Part shown: piece after piece, positions 10,701 through 21,553 of the stretch
Layout of the letters: each line of letters starts with the position of its first letter
Numbering within the stretch: position 1 is the first letter of the stretch
Source: Phanerochaete sordida
Taxonomy: Eukaryota; Basidiomycota; Agaricomycetes; Polyporales; Phanerochaetaceae
Direction: 5' to 3'
Length of the DNA: 64,000 bases
Assembly: GCA_019973155.2 (NCBI GenBank)
Contig: BPQB01000003.1
Span: 1,116,001-1,180,000 of the forward strand
Position numbers and translations under genes: made by a program
The notes under the pieces: generated by a model
The model's database searches: none
What the model was told of the DNA's origin: nothing
The model's input: the letters and a program-made list of their open reading frames with translations, nothing else

Positions 10701-12219
10701 CATCCACCTGCGCAGCCGTATGCTATGAGTTAAGAATCAAGGGTGTGTCGCTGCCCTCACCAAAGTGCCTGCCTCTGGTATGGCCGTAGGGTCAGGGTGA
10801 AGGTATCGCTGGGGTCCATCTCGCCCATTGTGGTATCGTTCTGCTGTGCCCTGAAAATTCTATCAAGACTGTGTCGCTCGGAAAGCATGTTCCTGTTACA
10901 TACTTGCGGTATATGAGATTGAGCTGGTTGTCGGAAAGCTCTTCCTCGTCGGCCTCGACGACTATCTCTTCGCCGTCGCCAACAATTTCGGTGTGCGACC
11001 CCTGCTTCGCCTTGTTCGCTCTTTGGGTGAGGAGCTTCAAGTCTTCCTGGCTGAGTTGCTTCTTCTTCCCCTTTTGCGGCTTGCCTCGATTTATCGGCTT
11101 GAGGCTGAGGATCTCGAACAGATGGATGAGCGAACTCTTGCGTTCGCGAAGGATCTGCTCGTCCGCAGTCTCTTTGCCCTCGTTGAACATGGATTTGGCC
11201 TGGTCATTCACTGTAGACGTGCTGGGTGGCTTAAATGCGGATGCCTTGAGATAAATCGACAACGACACGATCAGAGATGCGCCAGAGTGCAGCGACGGCG
11301 GGCAGTCCACAACCGTGCTGCCTCGAAACTCCACAATATCCAAGTCCAGAAGTTTTGCGACCCAAGTAGAGACGTCCTGCGGAAGACGCGCAAATTCTAC
11401 ATCGTGCGCCACATGAGCTATAGCTTGGTAGGCTATGGCAGCTCACGTACCGAATCCGCGCATAGTGGTCAAGCGCACTATGATGTCCTGCTTTTTCTGT
11501 TTCGTTGGCTTTGGCGGGGCAGGCTTCAGCATAGTCGCAATAGACAGCTGTTTCTTCCCGTCTTTAGTTTTGGCGTCTTTCTTGCCCGCAGTCTTCTTGT
11601 CTGGTTTCGCAGGTTCTGTCGCGTCTCGTTCTATCCGGATTTCATCGCCAGGCTGAGAGCTGTGTCTCAGATCTAAATCTCTTACAATTTGACGGTCACG
11701 CACCTTCACGAATCCCTTGCCACGGACTGTGCTCCATGCATCCGCCACAAGGAACGACCCCAGGTAGGCGGCCTCGAAGTGATGGTCACCTGACACCTCT
11801 GGAGACAGCTTTCGCTTCTTTCGCGCGGGCTCATTGGAAGACTCGGGCCCCACTGAGGAAGCAGGAGACGATGGTACAGGTAGACGAACCGAAGACGCGC
11901 TCGACACGCTAGAGGCCCTGCCAGAGGGAACGTCCGGAAGCTTGACATCGACATCCATTGCTTCGCCAGTGCCTTGGTCACCAGACATAATACCAGACAT
12001 CAATTCTTCACTATGCGGCAGGCGTGGCACTGGCGGCTTGTCGTCTTCGTCGCCGCTGTCCGCAAAGAAGAGCGAGTTGGCTTGAGGTCGTGGCTCTGGC
12101 TTGGATACCGTCGAGGCCTGGGCAGGCCCTGGAGGTGTGAGATATTCAATCTCATCATCATTATCGTCGGCTGGGTCGGCAAAGAAGAGGGATTGTTCTG
12201 CCTGCTCGCTGTCGGCCAT
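7754..12219 (-). CDS. RAD5: RAD5-type SNF2 ATPase and RING ubiquitin ligase
   Basis: A nuclear DNA-damage tolerance factor that in yeast polyubiquitinates PCNA and remodels stalled forks. Read from 12219, the first in-frame ATG, the protein has an acidic Ser-rich N-terminus and a HIRAN-like region ([18 protein letters not shown]). Next come the Walker A motif MGMGKT with the helicase DEAH motif in [11 protein letters not shown] and [20 protein letters not shown]3HC4 RING is inserted between the two helicase lobes ([17 protein letters not shown], then RCPTC after an intron). The second lobe holds [14 protein letters not shown] and the arginine finger in [10 protein letters not shown]. It ends IMFGDD. 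Many short introns interrupt it. HIRAN plus an embedded RING separates RAD5/HLTF from other SNF2 proteins. The start is 174 nt from CCT7. Confidence 0.95.
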
Positions 12220-12393
12220 GGTGAGGACACGCGAGAGGAGGACGGTCGCGACGTTCGTGAACGAAATGAGACGCGACCAGACGCCCAGAGGACGCGCACT
12301 GGACCAAACAGGCGCAAACAGTGACTGCCATATCGGTGACGGTGAATTTACGAGTCGCTCATCTTCGACCGTTCTCGACACTCTGACGCCAAA
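12220..12393. promoter_or_regulatory. Compact divergent promoter RAD5 / CCT7
   Basis: Only 174 nt separate the RAD5 and CCT7 start codons, so both promoters and both 5' leaders share it. I see no TATA box. Confidence 0.55.
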
Positions 12394-14343
12394 ATGCAGC
12401 GTGGTCTACCCATGGTACGCCCTCAGACGTGCTAGCAGGAGCAGCCGCTGACTATATGCGCGCAGCAACCGACCGTCGTTCTCCTCAAGGAGGGCACGGA
12501 CTCGTCCCAGGGCAAGCCCCAGCTACTCTCAAACATCTCCGCGTGTCTCGCCATCTCAGAGACCCTCGCCAGCACGCTCGGTCCCCGTGGCATGGACAAG
12601 CTTATTGTAAACGAGAGGGGAGATGCTCAGATCACCAACGACGGTGCTACCATCCTCAAGCTTCTCGACATCGTCCACCCTGCTGCGCGTACTCTCGTCG
12701 ACATTGCACGTGCACAGGACGCGGAGGTCGGAGACGGTACCACCAGTGTCGTTCTCCTTGCTGCCCAGCTTCTCAAGGAGGTTCGCAACTACATCGAGGA
12801 GGGTGTCAGTCCACACATCATAATGAAGGGTTACCGGAAAGCGTGCCAACTGGTGAGTGTCCTTAAGTGTTTTGTTGGCAAGACGTGTCTTATGCGGACC
12901 CAGGCTATCGAGCGCATCAAGGAGATCCAAGTCACGGTTGACAAGTCCGACCCTGAGTGCGTACCGCAGTTCTAGGAATGTACCACTTGGCTCACTCAGC
13001 TTCAGGCGCTTCCGGTCGCTTCTGCTCAAGTGCGCGTCAACCTCGATGTCCTCCAAACTCATTCACTCCGAGAAGCCCTTCTTCTCCAGCATGGTCGTCG
13101 ATGCTGTCCAGTGCCTGGATCAGGAGGACTTGGATGAGTCGCTTATTGGTGTGAAGAAGATCCCTGGTGGTGGCATGCAGGACTCCATGCTCGTCAACGG
13201 TGTCGCCTTCAAGAAGACGTTCACGTACGCTGGTGCTGAGCAGCAGCCGAAGTCTTTCAAGAACCCCCTTATCCTCAGCTTGAACGTTGAACTCGAGCTG
13301 AAGGCTGAGAAGGATAACGCGGAAGTCCGCGTTGAGCACGTCTCAGACTACCAGGCTATCGTCGATGCCGAGTGGGAGATCATCTACCGCAAGCTCGAGG
13401 CGATTGAGAAGACAGGTGCCAAGGTCGTCCTCAGCAAACTGCCCATTGGTGACCTTGCTACCCAATGGTTCGCGGACCGTGACATCTTCTGCGCTGGTCG
13501 CGTGCCTGCCGCTGACCTGCAACGTGTGGTGAAGGCCGTGGGCGGCTCAATCCAGTCTACCACCTCGGACATCCGCGAAGAGCACCTCGGTACCTGCGGT
13601 CGCTTCCAGGAGAAGCAGATTGGTGGCGAGCGCTACAACATCTTCGAGGAGTGCCCGAAGGCGAAGACTTGCACGCTCATCCTTCGTGGCGGCGCGGAGC
13701 AGTTCATCGAGGAGGTTGAGCGGAGTCTGCACGACGCGATTATGGTTGTCAAACGCGCCGTGAAGAACGGGGACGTAGTGGCGGGCGGCGGAGCGATCGA
13801 GGTAAAACGTTTCACCAGGCTGCCGCAATTCTTGGCACTTTGCTCACCATATCGGCTTTGTAGATGGACCTGTCCGCACACATTCGCAAGCACGCCTTGT
13901 CGATCCCGGGCAAGCTGCAGCTCGTCATGACTGCGTTCGCGAAGGCGCTTGAGATTATCCCGCGTCAAATTTGCGACAACGCCGGTATCGACTCGACCGA
14001 CATCCTCAACAAGCTCCGGATGCAGCACGCAAAGGGCTTCAAGTGGTTTGGTGTGGACGTCGACGGCGCGGAAGGTGTCCGCGATAACATGGAGGCGTTT
14101 GTCTGGGAGCCGAGTCTGGTCAAGCTTAATGCCATCAGCAGTGCGACCGAAGCGGCTTGCCTCATCCTGAGCGTGGATGAGACCGTGCGCAACCCGCAGA
14201 GTGAAGCTGTGAGTTGTGCTCTTTTTTTGCCAAGGACATCTTCTAATCATAAGATCGTGCAGCAAAACCCTGGGCCTCAGGCGCCACCAGGCACTGCGCA
14301 GCGCGCACTAAGGGGCAGGGGACGAGGCATGCCACGGCGGTGA
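12394..14343 (+). CDS. CCT7: CCT7, T-complex chaperonin subunit eta
   Basis: A subunit of the cytosolic TRiC/CCT ring that folds actin, tubulin and other proteins with ATP. Six exons (12394-12414, 12466-12852, 12904-12956, 13006-13801, 13864-14208, 14263-14343) sum to 1683 nt and give 560 residues, normal for the family. Signatures include [15 protein letters not shown] and [14 protein letters not shown], the nucleotide-binding [11 protein letters not shown], an apical domain with [19 protein letters not shown], and VVAGGGAIE in the equatorial domain. Subunit eta is indicated by the opening [21 protein letters not shown] and by the Gly/Arg tail [10 protein letters not shown]. The first exon encodes only seven residues. 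Introns are all GT-AG and 47 to 62 nt long. Confidence 0.97.
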
Positions 14344-14784
14344 AGATGATGATTGGTCGATACGAAACCGTAGAGTAATACTTGTCCTCATCGAAGTACA
14401 TGCTAACAATGATCTCGCCTTCGTGGACATTATCTCCCAGACACGGCCTCACGTGATATGAGCATTGGTGGCGTCTTCTCCGCTTCCTGAGCGAACAAAC
14501 GCCATAGATTGGGTGCACACGCAATTCACGCAATCCCTCGCGACTCTTCGTCCTCCCTTGCGCCGGATTGTAAAGCCTAAGTATGTGCACGGTGTTCCTG
14601 TGGTGCCTGTGTGCTTCTGCGCCGGCTGGTTGGCGATGTCCAGTCGTTCTCACCCGCGGTCTCGCGCAATGCTGCTCCTATAAAGGATGGAGAATTCCAG
14701 GATGCCAGGCCTGTGGGTCCACGAACCGCCCCCGCTGTATTGCTCCCTGCGCCCCTGGTACGGTACAGCCCCTAGGCCGCCAGG
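14344..14784. promoter_or_regulatory. Upstream region of first permease, with TATA box
   Basis: 441 nt between the CCT7 stop and the permease start. A good TATA box (TATAAAG) lies at 14679-14685, about 100 nt before the ATG. No gene is evident. Confidence 0.6.
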
Positions 14785-17104
14785 ATGACGACCATCCTGC
14801 CGACATTCCCGCTCCCCGGCGGCGAGAAGCGCGACGACTTGTCCGACAAGGACTCGGACATCAAGCGCGACGACTCGACATTCACCGTCGAGGTCCCTCC
14901 CCTCGGCGAGCGCGTCGCCGACGTCGACGGCAAGCGGCCCTTCTGGAAGCGCAAGAAGCGCAACCCCGAGGAGATCGCCACCCAGCCCTCCGTCTTCGAC
15001 GACCCGGTCACCCTCGAGATCTATCGTCCGCCGCCGCAGTGGGAGAACACCCACCGCTTTGATCCGCTCTTCCGCTGGACATGGGCAGAGGAATTCGTGA
15101 GTCCATATCACCGTCCAGCGCTCGTGCGTGCGCTCATGGTGGCCTGCAGAAAGTCGTCAGGAAGATCGACTTCAGGATAATGATCTGGGCGTGGCTGATG
15201 TTCTTCAGCCTGGATCTGGACCGCACCAACATCTCGCAGGCCAACACCGATAATTTCCTGCAAGATCTTAACATGAACACCAACGACTTCAACCTCGGGA
15301 ACACTCTGTTCAAAGTGTGCTTCTTGACCGCTGAATTGCCATCGCAACTTATATCCAAGCGTATTGGTGAGTATTTTTGACTCGGCGTCCTGAAAATATC
15401 TGACGCGCCACACCAGGTCCCGACCGCTGGATCCCTAGTCAGGTAGATATCTTCTCACTCGGTGAAGGGACATGTTCCTGACGTCGACTATAGATGGTAC
15501 TTTGGAGTATCGTCTCTTTCAGCCAGTACTGGCTGAGCGGTCGCGGCAGCTTCCTGGCGACGAGGTATGTCTTATGCTCACCGACGTGCCACGGACGAAG
15601 CTGACCGTTGGTGCAGGTGCCTTCTCGGATTCCTGCAGGGTGGCTTCATCCCCGACGTCATCCTCTACCTGTCCTACTTCTACACCAAGAACGAGCTGCC
15701 GCTCCGCCTCGCGTGGTTCTGGGTGTCGAACTACATGGACCATATCGTTGGTGCCTTCATGGCCACGGGCATCCTCAAGCTTCGCAGTCATGGCGGCCAC
15801 GGCGTTGCTGGCTGGCGGTACCTGTTCCTCATCGAGGGTCTCCTGACGTGCCTCGTCGGGCTGTTCTCGTTCGTCCTCATGCCTCCTGGTCCCACGCAGA
15901 CTCGAACTTGGTACCGCAAGAACGGCTGGTTCACTGAGCGGTAAGCCGCAGCTTCTATACAACCGCCGACGCAGCGCTCATTTTGAACGTGTAGCGAGGA
16001 GAAGATCATGGTCAACAGGTACGCCAGGGCCGGTTTGATTGCGTTTCATTCAGCGACTGAGCCCGCCGTCGTAGGGTTCTGCGCGACGATCCTTCGAAGT
16101 CCGGCATGCACAACCGGGAGGGTTTGACTGTCAAGATGATCTGGAAATGTATCCGAGACTGGCGGATGTGGCCTCTGTATATCCTTGGCCTGACTTTCCT
16201 CAGTACGTCCCCTCGCGCTTCGTCTTGATGCGTCGACTGACTAAACGCGCTTCCAGTCCCCGTCACCCCTCCGCAGACCTACTTGACACTGTCTCTTCGC
16301 AACCTCGGCTTCAACACGACACAGTCCAATCTGCTCTCCGTGCCGTCTACAGTCTTGGGCATCATCACCCTCCTCGCCTTCTGCTACCTCAGCGAGATCA
16401 TCGACAGCCGCACGATCTCTATGCTCACCCTGCAGCTATGGGCTCTTCCGCTGCTCATCGTACTCTACACGTTCGACAAGCATACCTCGCAGTGGGTGTA
16501 CTACGCCGTCGTCACTCTCATCACCGGCTTCCCCTACGTGCACCCTGTACAAGTCGCATGGGCCTCGACCAACTCATACAGCGTCCAGGGCCGCACAGTA
16601 TCTGCATCGCTGTACAATATGTTCGTGCAAGCCGGCGGTGTCATAGCGGTACGTCGGTCAGCCTCTCGGTTGCTGTTGATTGCCTGACGCACGTCTTACT
16701 CAGGCAAACATCTATCAAGACGATGACAAGGTCAGTCGCTCAAACACCTCTGCCGTTCCGTTCGCTGACCTCCGTTCCTAGCCCCTCTGTACGCTATCTC
16801 TCCGCCGTATGGCGTGTTCTCGGCACTGACCTGCGGTTCCAGACAAGCGCGGGAATCGCGTGCTCATCGCCCTGACGGTTGTCAACATCGTTCTGTACGG
16901 TCTGACATGGCTGTTCTATCGGGAGATCAACCGGCGCCGAGACCTTAAATGGAAGGCAATGACACCAGAGGCACGTTCAATGTGGCGTCTAAGTCGTGCT
17001 CTTCACTGACCTCCTTCCTTCGCGCATCGCAGGAGCAGCAGCAATACTTGGACACTACAACGGACAAGGGGAACGAAAAACTCAACTTCAGATTCTCGTA
17101 CTAG
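14785..17104 (+). CDS. MFS permease, allantoate/DAL5-type anion:cation symporter family (copy 1)
   Basis: A plasma-membrane major-facilitator transporter, expected to have 12 helices. After a charged, hydrophilic N-terminus comes [31 protein letters not shown] cut here into its parts: a first helix, then the LDRTNI motif typical of the DAL5/anion-cation symporter group. Later landmarks are [38 protein letters not shown], the MPPGPTQT loop, [17 protein letters not shown] and [14 protein letters not shown]. The C-terminus ends EKLNFRFSY. About eight or more introns, some between helices. Members carry small organic anions (allantoate, nicotinate, pantothenate, sulfonates); which one cannot be read from sequence. 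It is followed in tandem by a close paralogue. Confidence 0.9.
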
Positions 17105-17565
17105 ACCAGTTGCTGGCATACTTTAGGTAGATTCCTAGTTAGGTAAGCACCCGCGCGGACGCTGTCTACGGTCGCTCACCGTTCCGCATCACAGACATAC
17201 CGTAGCAAAATGTATACAATCCACTGTACCCATACTGACGATATCATGAGGCCACTGGGTGCGCCATACTCCATCATCAACGCTTGCGCGGCGTTCGTCC
17301 CTGCCCACCACCCACGAGTCGGTCACGTGCGCGCTATTCGCAAATTCGCAATGCAGCTTCTGTAGTGCGCAATTGCTATCTGCCTCCAATTCGCTCACAT
17401 TGTTCCCAGTGCCGTGTGGATGCCTTGGAGAGTGGCCGTCCAGGGCCTTGTCCGCATAATCTGCCGGCCCACCTCCCCGCTCGATATCGGCCAGTGGTGT
17501 GCTAGCGTTTGCGCAGGGTATAAGTTGCCTTGGCGCGATGGCGGGGGGAGCGAGACACTCCCGCC
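17105..17565. promoter_or_regulatory. Upstream region of second permease, with TATA-like box
   Basis: 461 nt between the two permeases. A TATA-like element TATAAG is at 17519-17524, about 40 nt before the chosen ATG, closer than in copy 1. I see no gene and no obvious long match to the upstream region of copy 1. Confidence 0.5.
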
Positions 17566-19822
17566 ATGGCCCACGTCCTTGTCTCTCGCCCTGTGGTCTC
17601 GCGAACGCCGTCCGAGAAGGACGGGTTCAGCCTCGACGAGAAGAACGCGTCGGCCAGCGAGCTCGAGGTCACCCAGCCGCCGAAGAAGCAGTGGTGTGGC
17701 TTTGGTCGCAGCAAAGCGGACCTCGACGCAATCGCCACGCAACCCTCTGTTTTCGATGATGCAACGACTCTCGAGACGTATCGACCACCCGCTGCGTATG
17801 AGAACACCCACCGCTTCGACCCCGCGGCACGATGGACATGGCGCGAAGAGCTGGTGAGCAGATCTCGTGTCCCTGCTGTATCTCGTCTTACGCTTCACTC
17901 GCTATCAGCGTGTCATTCGGAAGATTGACTGGCGCGTCTCATTATGGGCCTTCATCATGTTCTTCGCGCTCGACCTGGATAGAACAAATATCTCCCAGGC
18001 GAACACGGACAACTTCCTGCAGGATCTGAACATGAACACTAACGACTTGAACCTGGGAAATACGCTCTTTCGTGTGCGTACTTGCCCCACAATCTCGTTA
18101 TACAGTGTCGCTCACACGCTGCTGCTGTGTAGCTGTGCTTCCTAATCGCCGAGCTGCCAAGTCAGCTGGTGAGCAAGAAGGTCGGGCCGGACGTCTGGAT
18201 TCCTTGTCAGGTACGTTCTCTCATGATGCATGACGAGCGGTCGTAAGGCGCGCGGCTTACGATTTCCGTAGATGGTTCTTTGGAGTATCATCTCCCTTGC
18301 GCAGTTCTGGCTCAGCGGCCGTGGCTCGTTTTTGGCCACAAGGCAAGTGGCATTTCGCGATAGCACTCCTCACCAGCGACTCACAGTCAAGTGCCTCATT
18401 TACAGGTGTCTGCTGGGCTTTGCTCAGGGTGGCTTCATTCCCGATGTCGTCCTGTACATGTCCTACTTCTACACCACGAAAGAGCGTGCGTAATAGGCTC
18501 ACGACGTATAGTTCGACAGCCACGCTTACCACATTCTCAGTCCCCATTCGCCTGGCCTGGTTCTGGGTGTCGAACTATCTGGCTTCTATCGCCGCGGCGT
18601 TCATGGCGACAGGTCTCCTCAAGCTCCGCGGTCTGCACGGCAAGGCTGGGTGGCGGTACCTCTTCCTCGTCGAGGGCGGTCTGACGTTGGCCGTTGGCTT
18701 ATGCTCGTTCTTCATGATGCCGCCGGGCCCGACCCAGACGAAGGCGTGGTATCGTCCGAAGGGATGGTTCAATGAGCGCGAAGAAACTATTATTGTTAAT
18801 CGGTGAGTCGCTGAGCGTTCTCCAGGCCAAATCAGCGTGCTCACATATTATATGACCAGGGTATTGCGCGATGACCCAACGAAGTCCGACATGCATAACC
18901 GCCAGGGTCTGAACGTGAAGATGATCCTTTCGGTGATCACAGACTGGAGGCTCTGGCCGCTCTACGTTCTCGGACTACTCCACATGGGTACGTGCCTCTG
19001 GCTGAGCATCTTCTCGAACGCGATGCTAACACATCCCTAGTCCCCGTCACCCCTCCGCAGACCTACCTCACGCTATCGCTGCGCAACCTCGGCTTCAACA
19101 CGACAGAGGCGAACCTGCTGAGTGTGCCGTCGACTGTGCTCGGCGGCATCACGCTGCTCATGGCGGGCTACTTCAGCGAACTCGTGAACAGCCGCGTGTC
19201 CGCGACGATCGTCCTGCAGCTCTGGGCGTTGCCGCTCCTCATCGCACTCTACACGTTCAACGCGCATACGTCGCAGTGGGCGTACTACGCCGTCGTAACG
19301 CTCATCACCGGCTTCCCTTACGTGCACCCTGTGCAGGTCGCGTGGGCGTCGTCGAACTCGTCGAGCGTGCGCACGCGCACGATCTCGGCGTCGATATACA
19401 ACATGTTCGTCCAGGCTGGGGCCATGGTTGGGGTGAGTCTGGCTGGGTTTGGTCCGCGGTCGCTAGCTAACCACGCGCTTTGCAGGCGAATATCTACCGA
19501 GATGACGATAAGCCGCTCTGTACGTCCACTAGCAGCTTCTGCGTCGTACGCCTGCTGACTTGCCCCCTAGACAAGCGCGGCAACCGCGTTCTGATTGGGA
19601 TATGCGCGATGAACATCGTCTTATACGTCTTCACGTACTTCTTCTACCGTACGCTTAACAAGCGAAGGGAACGAATATGGAACTCCTGGACTCCGAAGGT
19701 TCGTTTCCTTCTTTCTTTTCCAGCCATACCGCTGACCGCCACCCGTACAGGAGCAACAAGACTACCTGGATACAACTGAAGACCAGGGAAACAAAAAGAT
19801 GAACTTCCGATTCGTGTATTAG
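17566..19822 (+). CDS. MFS permease, allantoate/DAL5-type (copy 2, tandem paralogue)
   Basis: Paralogue of the upstream permease in the same orientation. The shared blocks are long: [43 protein letters not shown]-type loop [55 protein letters not shown], and the tail MNFRFVY. The N-terminal 40 residues diverge most. Most intron positions agree with copy 1, but this gene has one more, at 18486-18540 between TTKE and LPIRLAWF, where copy 1 is continuous. The ATG at 17566 (MAHVLVSRP) is the first in frame after the TATA-like box. Substrate is unknown; divergence at the N-terminus and in some loops may reflect different regulation or substrate. Confidence 0.9.
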
Positions 19823-19960
19823 TCTGACCGTTGTAGCAATAGTGGATCCGAGGCTGGTTATCATTACGAGTCACACACGAACGTCCGAGAGAAAGCGTGA
19901 TCAGCATTAAAAGCTTGGTATACATACAGCGGGACAGCATGGACGAAAGCAAAACAAGTT

Positions 19961-21438
19961 CTATGAGATGTGAGCGCGAGTGACGGGGAGCTTGGAAGCA
20001 GCGATTGCCTCGTGTTTCCTCTGCTGCTTGCGAGAGCGCTGCTCAGCGCGATGCGCAGCAGCGCGGGCTCTCTGTTTGGCCTCCTTGGGGTCGACCCACT
20101 GCTTGCCGACGTCCACAAAGCGCATCTCTGGCCTGCCGGGCCTCTCGACAACTTGCGACTTGCGATATCGGAACCTCCTCTTGGCCGCAGAGCCACGAGA
20201 CTGAGTCTCGTCAAGTATATCCGGGATAAGGGGATCCTATACACATCGTAAGAACCCACATTATCGCACTTAAAAGCGATAAAACCAACCTGGCCTTCTG
20301 CCGTAGGCTCCCAGAACAAGCGCTGATAGCGCTCGCGCGCCCGAAGATCCCACCGTTCGTCGTCGTGCTGAAGATCTGCTGAAATGGTATCCTCACTTAA
20401 AGTAACTTGTTGGGCGACAGAGGTGGCTGTCTTCTTATGTTCTGTAACACCGAGGATGTATTCCATCCCGACCTGGAAGCCAGTCTGGAGTTGTTTACCC
20501 TGTGGACGAGCGTCAGAACAGATGTTCGAGCGGTTGGAGACGGGGCTCAGATGGGGTTGAAATTGTTGAAACCACGACCTGAGTGTGTAAGGCACCCAGA
20601 GGTCTTCCAATTCGCGAATGATGATATGTTCTCATCAGGTATGATACACAGGAAGTGGATACTAACCTCCTATAACACAGCAAAGTCGCGAATACGTCAT
20701 AGGTTAGTGAAGCCGAACGCAGCCACAAGTAGGGGATGAATACCTAGAGAAGAGGTGGGTTAGCACGACGTCAAAGTAATCGACATTAGGAGATCAGAAA
20801 GCCATGCATGTAAAATGTCTTTAACCATGACCATAGAGGTGTCTTAAAGACTAATCGATTTTAACTCATCATAGAGCACGAAAGAGGGCTCGTAGTCGAA
20901 GGAAGGAGATGCTCACCTTCTTCCAATGTTCCTCAAGGCCCTTTAGTCTCAAGATAGCGTCGACGCGTGCGAGACTCATTCCGTGGAGAGCAGCCACTTC
21001 GCGCATGTTGTGTCTGGTAGGGTTGGTCATGAACTGCTGGTAGATCTCGGTTCTAGTAGCATCCGACACTGGAGGGGGAGGTTTGAAGGTCGTATTCAAA
21101 GGAAAGGGCTGATATAAGGTCAGACAAAACACCGGAAGTCGACGCGGCGCTGACTCAACTGTAACATCTCCTCCGAGCCAGTTACATGGCCGATGAGGTT
21201 CCTTGTACTGCCTGCCCTCGCCCGCCAGCCAGGAAAAGTAGCCGCCGTCGTCAGCATTGAACTTGGTCTCCTCCCTGGCTTCTTGCGCGTTCGCGGCACC
21301 TTCGTGGTTGCCGCCATCATCGAAGTCGACATCCTCCTGAGCGCGTCGGACGGAAGATGCGGTGAGCTGCCGAGAGCTGGACGCCACAGACCATGGTCGC
21401 GAGGACCGGAGAGAAAGGTTTCGCAGCAGAGCCAACAT
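19961..21438 (-). CDS. bot1: BOT1/MRPS35-type mitochondrial small-subunit ribosomal protein
   Basis: A nucleus-encoded component of the mitochondrial ribosome small subunit, in the 'eukaryotic mitochondrial regulator' family (fission yeast Bot1, budding yeast Mrps35). The first residues MLALLRNLSLRSSRPWSVAS form an Arg/Ser-rich import presequence, which is why 21438 is preferred over upstream ATGs. The conserved core follows: EIYQQFMTNPTRHNMREVAAL, GMSLARVDAILRLKGLEEHW, then after an intron KQLQTGFQVGMEYILGV, then ERYQRLFWEP. The C-terminus is strongly basic (RQRARAAAHRAEQRSRKQQ cut after these residues) and ends VTRAHIS. The intron between HWKK and GKQLQ is 417 nt (20500-20916), far longer than the 50-60 nt usual here. 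It converges with permease copy 2, 138 nt apart. Confidence 0.85.
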
Positions 21439-21553
21439 CACTGCAGAGTTGAACGAAAAATTTGAAGCCTTTCTGGGTAGCATCACGTGCTTTGCTTTAG
21501 GGCAAGCGAATTGACGGGCGCTCGGGTATGAAGCGCGCTTGGTCTCACGCCAC
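21439..21553. promoter_or_regulatory. Very short divergent promoter, mitoribosomal gene / methyltransferase
   Basis: Only 115 nt lie between the two chosen start codons. Transcription start regions must overlap, or the mitoribosomal transcript begins at one of its upstream in-frame ATGs inside the neighbour's leader. Confidence 0.45.

Noticed and set aside
14785..19822. Transporter pair as part of a secondary-metabolite or nutrient gene cluster
   Set aside because: Neighbours are CCT7 and a mitoribosomal gene; no tailoring enzymes, synthases or catabolic genes are adjacent.
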